Origin: Ruminococcaceae bacterium UBA5423
Lineage (GTDB): Bacteria > Bacillota > Clostridia > Oscillospirales > Acutalibacteraceae
NCBI GenBank assembly: GCA_002409375.1
Contig: DHNF01000062.1
Coordinates: 7,927 to 25,602 of the forward strand
Direction of reading: 5' to 3'
Length of the DNA: 17,676 nucleotides
The position numbers were made by a program, and so were the translations under genes. The notes below the pieces were generated by a model. The model had not been told where the DNA came from. It saw only the letters and a program-made list of their open reading frames with translations, and searched no databases. Of this stretch, positions 7,093-13,578 are shown piece after piece. Within the stretch, counting starts at the first letter, position 1; every line of letters starts with the position of its first letter.

Positions 7093-7773
7093 TTATCTTT
7101 TATCAATAGCAGAATTAACCGGACGAATTTGCTGAAAGACAGCATGCAACCTTTTGCTTAGTGACCTGTCAATGTGCAGCGATCCAACGTACCATTGCTT
7201 ATATTCAACCTCACTTGCAATCAGGCCGAGATAGGCATTTAGGCCGTTTTTGCGACCGGTCGTCCCAAAAAATCCCGCTCCCCTGCCCGGGTATTCGTGC
7301 GTAAGTATATAATCCACCTTGTTGCCGTGCTTTTCAAGGCTAAGCAGCCCGTTCTGCATTTGCTCGGCAGACGGCATTTCTTCCTCCCACCATGTCTTGG
7401 CCTCATCACGCATATCACGGTCGTTACCCTCTCCCCCGCCAAACACAAAATAACTTTCGTTTTCAATATTATATATTTCACCGCGCAACAGATGCATGAG
7501 GTTGCCCTCGATAATCTGCACACGGCCGCCGTTCCATTCGGAAATCGGTATGTCGCGCAGCATATCATAGTTTTCATGCGGACCGTCCAAAAACAGAATA
7601 TTATATTTTTTTTTAGAAAGTCTTTTTAATATGCTTCTCTCTTTTTTTGAACCGTCCCATATAAAACCAAAGTCTCCGAGTACAATGAGCGTATCTCCGC
7701 GTCGCAGGCGGCGAGCTGCTCGACTTTTGAAACGGGAAAAATCCCCGTGTGTGTCGCCGGTGACATATACCAT
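7093..7773 (-). CDS. Calcineurin-like metallophosphoesterase, with two altered metal-ligand positions
   Basis: 226 residues of the two-metal phosphoesterase fold. Visible motifs are GDTHGD (6-11; Asp7, His9), GDFGF (33-37; Asp34), GPHEN (64-68), THEYP (158-162; His159) and VGSLHID (196-202; His200). In active family members the third motif is GNHE and the last is GHxH. Here Asn is replaced by Pro65 and the first His by Ser198, both normally ligands of the same (second) metal. The rest of the fold, including His66 next to Pro65, is intact, so the protein may bind one metal only, be a weak enzyme, or act as a binding protein. The substrate is unknown. The start at 7773 follows an AAAGG site. 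Divergent from the carboxypeptidase homologue and convergent with the glycosylase gene. Confidence 0.82.
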   Translation of the reverse strand: MVYVTGDTHGDFSRFKSRAARRLRRGDTLIVLGDFGFIWDGSKKERSILKRLSKKKYNILFLDGPHENYDMLRDIPISEWNGGRVQIIEGNLMHLLRGEIYNIENESYFVFGGGEGNDRDMRDEAKTWWEEEMPSAEQMQNGLLSLEKHGNKVDYILTHEYPGRGAGFFGTTGRKNGLNAYLGLIASEVEYKQWYVGSLHIDRSLSKRLHAVFQQIRPVNSAIDKR

Positions 7774-7839
7774 GAAATAACCAAGCCTTTCACTTTAATA
7801 ATAACATTTGCAAAACATATTAAATGGGTGAACAGGACT

Positions 7840-9219
7840 ATGAAAAAACCAGGATTAAGAATTATATCTCGAATTGCGGTAATAATTGCCGGGCTTACAT
7901 CCGTACTTCTTCATACTTCGGCACAGGCGGCGGGCGTACTGTATGATTTGCCGTCCAACATGAAAATAAGTGCCAACTCGGCAATTTTAGTAAGCCTTGG
8001 CGCAACGCCCGAGGAGGATACGGTACTGTATGAAAAGCAGTCCGATTCAAAAAGATCCCCCGCAGCATTAGTGCGCATAATGGTGGGCGTTACTGCAATA
8101 GAAATAATCAGAGATAAAGGAATCGACATTGACAAGGTAACAGGCAAGTATTCCAGCGAGGGTTTCAATATTATTGCGGGTACCGGCCTGACTACGGTTC
8201 AAATGCAAGTCGGAGAGGAGTGGACTGTTCGCGATTTGCTGTCGATATCAATGATTCAAACGGCAGCCGACGCATGCGTGACATTAGCTATCACTCTATC
8301 CGGAAGCCACTCACAATTTGTAGCCGAAATGAACACACTTGCCAAGAAAATCGGATGCGAAAACACCAGCTTTGCCAACGTCACCGGGATTGACAGCCTT
8401 AACCAATACACAACAGCCCGTGACTTATATAAAATCATGCGGTACGCAATGGAGTATCCCGAATACGAGCCTTTGTTCGCCGCATTGCAACATACATGCA
8501 ATCCGGTAAGCGGCGGCACTAAGCGCACATATGCGACAACCAACGATATGCTACGCTCTACCACTTCGTATTATTATTCTCCGATGGCGTTCGGTAAGAC
8601 AGGTTATACCACTCCTGCAGGACGCTGCCTTGCATCGGTTGCAAGAGACAGCGGATATGAATACCTGTGTATTGTAATGGGTGAGCCCGACACGGATGAG
8701 CAAGGAAACAGAGGAGTATACTTTAAAGATACACGGGCACTGTATCAGTGGGCTTTTAACAATTTCACATATGAAAAATTGCTGGATAAATATGAAACGG
8801 TAACACAAATTAAAGTAAACCTTGCATGGGATAAGGACAGCGTACCATTAAGGCCCAAAAATGATGTTGCTGCAATCGTAATCAAAGGGCTGGACAAGTC
8901 GACGATTGAATATGATATCAACCTAACAGCTGACAGTGTTGACGCGCCGATTACCAAAGGACAAGTGTTGGGGAAGGTAATGCTAAAAACAAATGTTGAC
9001 CAAATAATAGGGGAAGTGGATTTAATAGCGAGCGAGTCAGTCGAACGTAGCCAGTTGCTTGCGATGTGGGCCAATGTACAGACATTTTTATCATCGTCGT
9101 GGTTTTTCATCGGACTTGTGCTGCTTGCACTGCTTCTTATAGGCTACTTTATTCTCGGATTAGTGCACAATCGCAAGCGCAGACACAGACGTTATAAAAA
9201 CCTAAAGAGATATCGTTAA
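7840..9219 (+). CDS. S11-family D-alanyl-D-alanine carboxypeptidase homologue, probably catalytically inactive
   Basis: 459 residues: a signal peptide (1-30, cleavage likely after AQA), a transpeptidase-like domain, a PBP5-type C-terminal beta domain (about 320-405), a membrane helix at about 420-442 and a very basic tail. The layout is that of DacF/DacA enzymes, which trim D-Ala from peptidoglycan stem peptides outside the membrane. The catalytic residues are not: the expected SxxK (usually PASxxK) reads PAALVR at 74-79, so the nucleophile Ser is Ala76 and the Lys is Arg79. The expected SxN reads TAA at 141-143. Only KTG (253-255) is kept. The frame is open and the structural context is well conserved, so this looks like a maintained pseudoenzyme rather than decay. 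The ATG at 7840 is chosen because it begins the signal peptide; an in-frame ATG at 7747 would overlap the divergent gene. Confidence 0.88.
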   Translation: MKKPGLRIISRIAVIIAGLTSVLLHTSAQAAGVLYDLPSNMKISANSAILVSLGATPEEDTVLYEKQSDSKRSPAALVRIMVGVTAIEIIRDKGIDIDKVTGKYSSEGFNIIAGTGLTTVQMQVGEEWTVRDLLSISMIQTAADACVTLAITLSGSHSQFVAEMNTLAKKIGCENTSFANVTGIDSLNQYTTARDLYKIMRYAMEYPEYEPLFAALQHTCNPVSGGTKRTYATTNDMLRSTTSYYYSPMAFGKTGYTTPAGRCLASVARDSGYEYLCIVMGEPDTDEQGNRGVYFKDTRALYQWAFNNFTYEKLLDKYETVTQIKVNLAWDKDSVPLRPKNDVAAIVIKGLDKSTIEYDINLTADSVDAPITKGQVLGKVMLKTNVDQIIGEVDLIASESVERSQLLAMWANVQTFLSSSWFFIGLVLLALLLIGYFILGLVHNRKRRHRRYKNLKRYR

Positions 9220-9704
9220 TAGCCTTTCTTGCCATCAAGTGAATCGTCATTTTCAACCCAGTCTTGCACGTATACCACCGTAAAATCATTAGGGGTGTTT
9301 CGAATAATGACGCGGCAAATACCCGCATTGATAATCAATCTTTTGCACATCGAGCAGGAACAGGCGTTTTTGACAAGCTCACCGCTTTTTCTGTCGACGC
9401 CTACAAGGTATAGTGTTGAGTCTATCATGTCACTGCGGGCGGAGCTTATAATTGCGTTGGCCTCGGCGTGGACCGAACGGCAAAGCTCGTAGCGTTCTCC
9501 CCTTGGTATGTTCATGCTTTCTCTCAGACAGGTTTTTAAATCACAACAGTTTTTACGCCCACGCGGCGCGCCTGTATAGCCTGTTGACTGGATTTGATCA
9601 TTCTTTACTATAATTGCGCCAAAATTGCGTCTTAAGCATGTGCCCCGTTCTGATACGGCCTGGGCAATATCGAGATAATAGTTTTCCTTGTCGCGTCTGT
9701 TCAT
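9216..9704 (-). CDS. dCMP deaminase family protein (ComEB-like)
   Basis: Zinc enzyme expected to deaminate dCMP to dUMP, feeding thymidylate synthesis. The 162 residues show HAE (His79, Glu81) and a C-x-x-C pair (Cys117, Cys120) as zinc ligands and proton shuttle, plus the early TGYTGAPRG segment and the Cys-rich CCDLKTC region typical of dCMP deaminases. The usual PC-x-x-C reads SC-x-x-C, so the Pro is Ser116, but all ligands remain. It shares the convergent TTAA with the upstream forward gene, so the two stop codons overlap. It is divergent from cytidine deaminase, a related pyrimidine salvage enzyme. The competence protein ComEB is in the same family and is the main alternative name. Confidence 0.87.
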   Translation of the reverse strand: MNRRDKENYYLDIAQAVSERGTCLRRNFGAIIVKNDQIQSTGYTGAPRGRKNCCDLKTCLRESMNIPRGERYELCRSVHAEANAIISSARSDMIDSTLYLVGVDRKSGELVKNACSCSMCKRLIINAGICRVIIRNTPNDFTVVYVQDWVENDDSLDGKKGY

Positions 9705-9744
9705 TTAAATCCCGTGCCTTTCAGATTTTTATATTACTTTTCAT

Positions 9745-9773
9745 ATAATAACTCAATTCAATATATTTATCAA
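9745..9773 (-). promoter_or_regulatory. Promoter of the dCMP deaminase gene
   Basis: On the reverse strand TTGATA (9773-9768) and TATTAT (9750-9745) are separated by 17 nt, each one mismatch from sigma-A consensus. The leader would be about 35 nt. Confidence 0.65.
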
Positions 9774-9800
9774 CAAAAAGCCTTGATTGAATCATTGAAC

Positions 9801-9821
9801 GGGCGGATATGGAATCCGCCC
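9801..9821. repeat. Short GC-rich palindrome in the cytidine deaminase leader
   Basis: GGGCGGAT (9801-9808) pairs with ATCCGCCC (9814-9821) over a 5-nt loop, in an otherwise AT-rich spacer. It resembles the intergenic palindromic repeats common in clostridial genomes but differs in sequence from the 3.9-4.2 kb repeat. There is no T run, so it is not a typical terminator. Confidence 0.55.
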
Positions 9822-9853
9822 CTAATGTTAAATACAATGGGGTAAAAATCATA

Positions 9854-10258
9854 ATGATTAGTAAAACAAAGCTGCTTGAGCTTGTCAGCCTTGCACAGAA
9901 GGTGCGCGTCAATGCCTACTGCCCTTATTCAGACTTTGCCGTTGGCGCTGCACTTTTAGCCAAATCGGGCAAAATATATACTGGTGCAAATTGTGAAAAC
10001 GCTTCACTGGGTGCTACAATCTGTGCAGAGCGGGCCGCCTTAACCTCTGCAATAAGTGCGGGAGAGCGTAGCTTTGTCGCTATTGCTGTGGCAGCTGGCA
10101 AACAACCGGTTTCGCCATGCGGGATATGCCGGCAGGTGCTCGCTGAATTTGGCGACATTCCTGTATTATGTGCTGCAGCGCAAGGGGAAGACTATAAAAA
10201 AACGATGTTGTCGGAGTTGCTTCCCGACGCCTTTGTTGAATTTAGTAGAATGGATTGA
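9854..10258 (+). CDS. cdd: Cytidine deaminase
   Basis: Salvage enzyme that deaminates cytidine and deoxycytidine to uridine and deoxyuridine. The 134 residues match the small homotetrameric class. Zinc-site residues are Cys57 and catalytic Glu59 (CAERAA) with Cys89 and Cys92 (PCGICRQ); the substrate segment CENAS follows at 47-51. I chose the ATG at 9854 because it gives the usual N-terminus; an in-frame ATG at 9809 would begin inside the palindrome and add 15 unlikely residues. The ribosome site is weak (GGGG at 9839-9842). rsmA begins 4 nt after the stop, so the two are probably cotranscribed. Confidence 0.94.
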   Translation: MISKTKLLELVSLAQKVRVNAYCPYSDFAVGAALLAKSGKIYTGANCENASLGATICAERAALTSAISAGERSFVAIAVAAGKQPVSPCGICRQVLAEFGDIPVLCAAAQGEDYKKTMLSELLPDAFVEFSRMD

Positions 10259-10262
10259 TACG

Positions 10263-11138
10263 TTGGACAAGCTTACTGATATATCTAAAATCCGTTCATT
10301 GCTTAAACAACACGGATTTAAATTTACAAAGTCACTTGGACAAAATTTTCTGATAAACCCTTCGGTATGCCCAAAAATGGCAGAGGCCTGTGGTGCAGAC
10401 AGTAAGACAGGAGTATTGGAAATAGGACCCGGTATTGGTGTTTTGACGCGTGAGCTTGCCGCTCGAGCCGCCCATGTTGTCGCTATTGAAATTGATAACC
10501 GTCTGCTGCCGGTCCTTAGTGAAACACTCGAAGATGTCACCAATACACGCATAATCCACGGTGACGCTATGGAAACTGATTATCAAAATTTGATTGAGCG
10601 TGAGTTTGCAGGTCTAAAGGTGGCTGTGTGCGCCAACCTGCCTTATTATATAACATCTCCTATTATTATGCACCTGCTTGAAAGTCGGTTGCCGGTGGAT
10701 AATATTACAGTTATGGTGCAAAAAGAGACTGCGGTGCGGCTATGCTCGCAGCCGGGTACCCGCGAATGCGGAGCCATATCTCTTGCTGTATGGTATTATT
10801 CAAGACCTGAGATTCTTTTTTCGGTATCGCGTGGCAGTTTTATGCCTGCGCCCAATGTAGACAGCGCGGTAATACGCCTTAATATTCATAAAGCCACTCC
10901 GTACGAGGTAAAAAGTGAAAAGTTGCTTTTTTGCTTTATACGCTCAGCGTTCGGTAAACGACGCAAAACACTTTATAATTCATTGACGGATACCGGGCTT
11001 GCAAAAGAACAGGTTGGCGCACTGCTTGATGATGCGAATGTGCCGCGAACCGCACGTGCCGAACAATTAACACTTTGTGAGTTTATTAGAATTGCAAACC
11101 TTGCATATGATTTTGGATTTGAACTTGAGAAAATCTAA
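10263..11138 (+). CDS. rsmA: 16S rRNA (adenine(1518)-N6/adenine(1519)-N6)-dimethyltransferase
   Basis: KsgA/RsmA dimethylates two adjacent adenines near the 3' end of 16S rRNA late in small-subunit assembly. The 291 residues have the expected length. Motifs: KSLGQNFL (23-30), the SAM-binding LEIGPGIG (52-59), acidic EID (76-78) and GDA (100-102), the catalytic NLPYY (125-129), and F-x-P-x-P-x-VDSAV near 198-208. The TTG at 10263 is chosen because it gives the standard N-terminus and lies 4 nt after the cdd stop; no clear ribosome site is seen, which suggests coupled translation from cdd. An intrinsic terminator begins at the stop codon. Loss of this function often gives kasugamycin resistance, a known family trait. 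Confidence 0.94.
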   Translation: MDKLTDISKIRSLLKQHGFKFTKSLGQNFLINPSVCPKMAEACGADSKTGVLEIGPGIGVLTRELAARAAHVVAIEIDNRLLPVLSETLEDVTNTRIIHGDAMETDYQNLIEREFAGLKVAVCANLPYYITSPIIMHLLESRLPVDNITVMVQKETAVRLCSQPGTRECGAISLAVWYYSRPEILFSVSRGSFMPAPNVDSAVIRLNIHKATPYEVKSEKLLFCFIRSAFGKRRKTLYNSLTDTGLAKEQVGALLDDANVPRTARAEQLTLCEFIRIANLAYDFGFELEKI

Positions 11139-11185
11139 ATAAAAAAGGAGATGCAGGCTTAAAGCACTGCTCTCCTTTTTTATTT
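11137..11185. terminator. Intrinsic terminator between rsmA and acpP
   Basis: A 15-nt arm AAATAAAAAAGGAGA (11137-11151) pairs with TCTCCTTTTTTATTT (11171-11185). Inner GCAG and CTGC extend the stem past a one-base bulge. It starts in the rsmA stop codon. The A and T runs are symmetric, so it can also end acpP transcription from the other side. Confidence 0.85.
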
Positions 11186-11193
11186 AATTGCAT

Positions 11194-11220
11194 TTATACT
11201 AATATCAATTATTAGTATAA
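11194..11220. repeat. AT-rich perfect inverted repeat downstream of acpP
   Basis: TTATACTAATA (11194-11204) and TATTAGTATAA (11210-11220) are perfect 11-nt arms with a 5-nt gap. It lies between the rsmA terminator and the acpP stop. No GC stem or T run, so it is a weak terminator at best; it could be a protein-binding site carrying two ATTAGTA half-sites. Confidence 0.55.
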
Positions 11221-11242
11221 CAATCAAGGTGCGCCGATATGC

Positions 11243-11470
11243 CTACATATTCTCCTCAATGTAGGTTACAACATCACCGACCGTTTGCATTTTTTCTATT
11301 TCTTCGTCCGGGATTTCCACGTCAAACTCGTCCTCGAGGGACATCAGCATATCCACCACATCCAGCGAGTCGGCGCCCAAATCATCCGCAATATTTGTTT
11401 CCGGAGTTATAGTGTCCTCTTCGACATCAAATTGACCCGCAAGTATTGCTTTCACCTTTTCCAGTACCAT
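11243..11470 (-). CDS. acpP: Acyl carrier protein
   Basis: Small acidic carrier that holds growing fatty-acyl chains on a phosphopantetheine arm in type II fatty acid synthesis. The modification site is Ser35 in GADSLD, followed by the usual acidic helix (VVDMLMSLEDEFDVEIPDEE). I prefer the ATG at 11470 (75 residues), since AAGGAAGG at 11480-11487 is then 9 nt upstream; an in-frame ATG at 11479 would add three residues but sits directly against the ribosome site. No fab genes are adjacent, so acpP is alone here, divergent from aroE. A good sigma-A promoter lies about 120 nt upstream. Confidence 0.95.
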   Translation of the reverse strand: MVLEKVKAILAGQFDVEEDTITPETNIADDLGADSLDVVDMLMSLEDEFDVEIPDEEIEKMQTVGDVVTYIEENM

Positions 11471-11517
11471 CCAGCTCATCCTTCCTTCATAGTGACCTAT
11501 TTTGCGCTTGTCTAAAA

Positions 11518-11546
11518 TAGACAGAGGCGTGGCTTTGTGCTATAAT
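11518..11546 (+). promoter_or_regulatory. Possible upstream promoter of aroE, with palindrome over the -35
   Basis: TAGACA (11518-11523), 17 nt, TATAAT (11541-11546), with TG at 11538-11539 forming an extended -10. The -35 is one arm of a perfect palindrome, TGTCTA (11509-11514) and TAGACA (11518-11523) with a 3-nt gap. It points toward aroE and would give a leader of about 140 nt that crosses the acpP promoter. Confidence 0.45.
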
Positions 11547-11586
11547 CTATGCAGCTTTATTTGCCCACAAAACCAAGTACACCAAA

Positions 11587-11615
11587 ATATTATTAGTAAA
11601 ATGCTGTTTTGTCAA
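11587..11615 (-). promoter_or_regulatory. Promoter of acpP
   Basis: On the reverse strand a perfect TTGACA (11615-11610), 17 nt, then TAATAT (11592-11587). A TACTAAT motif (11598-11592) abuts the -10. The acpP leader would be about 110 nt. Confidence 0.6.
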
Positions 11616-11637
11616 TCATATTTTTAAAATTTATCAT
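11609..11637 (+). promoter_or_regulatory. Promoter of aroE-aroK
   Basis: TTGTCA (11609-11614), 17 nt, TATCAT (11632-11637); each box is one mismatch from consensus. Its -35 covers nearly the same bases as the acpP -35 on the other strand, so the two promoters are back to back. The leader to the aroE ATG would be about 48 nt. Confidence 0.55.
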
Positions 11638-11691
11638 ATAATTTTAAAAAACTTGTGTAGCGGCTTGTTTTTATTGAAAGGCTGATCTATT

Positions 11692-12543
11692 ATGGCTCAA
11701 AAAACGCAGTTCTATGTAATCGGTCACCCAATAGGACACAGTATGTCTCCGTTTATTCACAAACGGTTGTTCAATTTAAAAAAATTTGATGCAGATTATT
11801 CTGTATATGACATACCCCCCGACAAGCTAAAGGTAATGCTTACCTCTCTTTTAGACCATGCAGGTGGGATAAATGTTACAATCCCACACAAACAGCAAGT
11901 GTTGCCTTTTCTTGACGGTCTGTGCGGTCGTGCACAGCTTTACCGTTCGGTTAATACCATAAGTATAGATGAAAATGGCTGTATGGGTCACAACACAGAT
12001 GCGGACGGCTTTCTTAATGCACTGCGCCTTGAGAATATTCGCCTTGAAGGTAATATTGCAATTTTGGGAAGCGGCGGAGTAGGCCGCACATTTGCGTGTG
12101 AGGCGGCACTGGCAGGATGCTCGATTGTAAATGCCGTTCGCCCGGTGGATTTTAAAAAAGCCGATGAGCTTCGTGATTATGTGCTAAAATTAAAGCCACA
12201 GACTTCATATACAATAACAACACTTGACTCGCTTGACGGTAATTTTGAATTGATGATAAACGCAACACCGGTGGGTATGTACCCGAACAGTCACAATATG
12301 CCTGTTGACCAAAAAACCGTATCACGCGCCGCTGCGGTGTTTGATGCCGTATATAACCCTGCTCAAACTGAACTGCTAAAATGCGCCGCTGCAAACGGAG
12401 CACGCACGCTGGGGGGTATGCCTATGCTGGTATGGCAAGCGGTAGCTGCACATGAAATTTGGCATGGAACAAAATTTGATACTGACGACATTGTGCAGCT
12501 TATTGATGATGCGTCTGAAGAAATGCGTCGTCATTTTGCCTGA
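11692..12543 (+). CDS. aroE: Shikimate dehydrogenase
   Basis: Reduces 3-dehydroshikimate to shikimate with NADPH, step four of the chorismate pathway to aromatic amino acids. The 283 residues carry the shikimate-binding GHPIGHSMSP (11-20; Ser17, Ser19), NVTIPHK with catalytic Lys67, VNTI, GHNTDADG with catalytic Asp103, the nucleotide-binding GSGGVG (126-131, usually GAGGAA), and NATPVGMYP. The phosphate-recognition stretch after the second strand reads VRPVDFKKA where NRTxEKA is common, so cofactor preference is less certain. The start ATG at 11692 follows GAAAGG at 11676-11681. aroK begins 14 nt after the stop, with its ribosome site overlapping this stop region. Confidence 0.93.
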   Translation: MAQKTQFYVIGHPIGHSMSPFIHKRLFNLKKFDADYSVYDIPPDKLKVMLTSLLDHAGGINVTIPHKQQVLPFLDGLCGRAQLYRSVNTISIDENGCMGHNTDADGFLNALRLENIRLEGNIAILGSGGVGRTFACEAALAGCSIVNAVRPVDFKKADELRDYVLKLKPQTSYTITTLDSLDGNFELMINATPVGMYPNSHNMPVDQKTVSRAAAVFDAVYNPAQTELLKCAAANGARTLGGMPMLVWQAVAAHEIWHGTKFDTDDIVQLIDDASEEMRRHFA

Positions 12544-12557
12544 AAGGAAGAAGACTG

Positions 12558-13070
12558 ATGCGAAACATCATTTTATGTGGTTTTATGGGCAGCGGCAAAA
12601 CCACCGTGGGGCAACACCTGGCCTGTTTGACGGGACGGCGGTTTGAAGATACAGACGAATTGATTGTTCAAAAAACCGGTATGACAATACCTGAAATATT
12701 TGAAAAATTTTCCCAGCAGCATTTTCGATGCCTTGAACGCGAAGCATGTGCCAATCTTGCAGCACAAAAGGGACTTGTTATAGCAGTGGGCGGCGGTGCA
12801 CTAACCTTTACTGAAAATAAAAAAGCGCTCTCAGCTACAGGTGATATTGTTCTGCTCGATGTGCCTGTCGAAGTGATATTAGAGCGTCTAAAGGGCGATA
12901 ACACCCGCCCTTTACTTGCCCGACCCGACCGCGAAAACGCTGCGCGTGCTTTATATAAACAGCGAATGCCACTATACAAAGCGGCAGCAGCATTCACAGT
13001 AAATGCAGCCGCCGACGCTAATACCGTAGCACAGGATATTATAAAAGCTTTGGATTTACCTTCACTATGA
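12558..13070 (+). CDS. aroK: Shikimate kinase
   Basis: Phosphorylates shikimate with ATP to shikimate 3-phosphate, the next step after aroE. The 170 residues show the Walker A loop GFMGSGKTT (8-16), the DTD substrate site (31-33), Arg57 in FRCLE, GGGA (78-81), the lid arginine in NTRPLL, and the RMPLYKAAA motif near 135-143. The start ATG at 12558 follows AAAGGAAG at 12543-12550. It forms an aroE-aroK pair. The last sense codon and stop overlap the end of the convergent membrane-protein gene by 6 nt, and no terminator lies between them. Confidence 0.94.
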   Translation: MRNIILCGFMGSGKTTVGQHLACLTGRRFEDTDELIVQKTGMTIPEIFEKFSQQHFRCLEREACANLAAQKGLVIAVGGGALTFTENKKALSATGDIVLLDVPVEVILERLKGDNTRPLLARPDRENAARALYKQRMPLYKAAAAFTVNAAADANTVAQDIIKALDLPSL

Positions 13071-13469
13071 AATCATTGCGTTGATAACCAGCACAAGTGT
13101 CAAAATAATGACAAATGCCGCACAGCACCAGAAAAATATTTGGCGCGTGCGGTGTCCTTTTATTTTGCGTGAACCGATACCGAGCAAAAGACAGGAAAAC
13201 AGACCTGCAGTAAGCACTATTATAACGCGAAGTTCTATCGTAGACAGCGGCACAAAGCGAGATAAAAAGCGTGCAGGTATACTGCCAATTATATTTGCAA
13301 AAGGGGTAAGCAGCAAAGGGAGAATTGCAGCCGAATATTCCTTTTTGCCCCGTCTCAAAAACACAAACGACATAGCCGCCAAGACAAGTACTATTGCCCA
13401 GCAAGAAAAAACCATGCTGCCAGCCTTTGATGAGCCGTCAACAGTCTGCGACGCAAGCGTCATAGTCAT
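13065..13469 (-). CDS. Small four-helix membrane protein of unknown function
   Basis: I do not recognise the family. The 134-residue protein has four likely membrane helices at about 17-38, 46-64, 79-98 and 111-132, short connecting loops with basic clusters (LRRGKKE at 38-44, RKIKGHRTRQ at 101-110), and no motif I can assign. The start at 13469 is backed by AAAGGGG about 10 nt upstream and by a consensus promoter. It overlaps aroK tail to tail by 6 nt. The reading frame is real by ribosome site, promoter and hydrophobic pattern, but the role is open. Confidence 0.7.
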   Translation of the reverse strand: MTMTLASQTVDGSSKAGSMVFSCWAIVLVLAAMSFVFLRRGKKEYSAAILPLLLTPFANIIGSIPARFLSRFVPLSTIELRVIIVLTAGLFSCLLLGIGSRKIKGHRTRQIFFWCCAAFVIILTLVLVINAMIS

Positions 13470-13510
13470 AAAGCTTAATCCCCTTTATTGGAAAAAATTA
13501 GAACATACAA

Positions 13511-13540
13511 ATTATAACCTGTTGCCGCTGTTCTTGTCAA
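13511..13540 (-). promoter_or_regulatory. Consensus sigma-A promoter of the four-helix membrane protein gene
   Basis: On the reverse strand a perfect TTGACA (13540-13535) and perfect TATAAT (13516-13511), spaced 18 nt. The -35 lies inside a palindrome, TGTCA (13535-13539) and TGACA (13542-13546), a possible operator. The leader is about 35 nt. Confidence 0.75.
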
Positions 13541-13578
13541 CTGACAGCAGCTTTTCGTCCCTTTTTATCATTCGTTGT

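Noticed and set aside
7840..9219. Frameshift or broken carboxypeptidase gene
   Set aside because: The frame is continuous from signal peptide to membrane anchor; the motif losses are substitutions, not indels or stops.
10056..10262. Extended N-terminus for rsmA starting inside cdd
   Set aside because: It would overlap cdd by about 200 nt and add residues not found in the family; the TTG at 10263 gives the usual protein.
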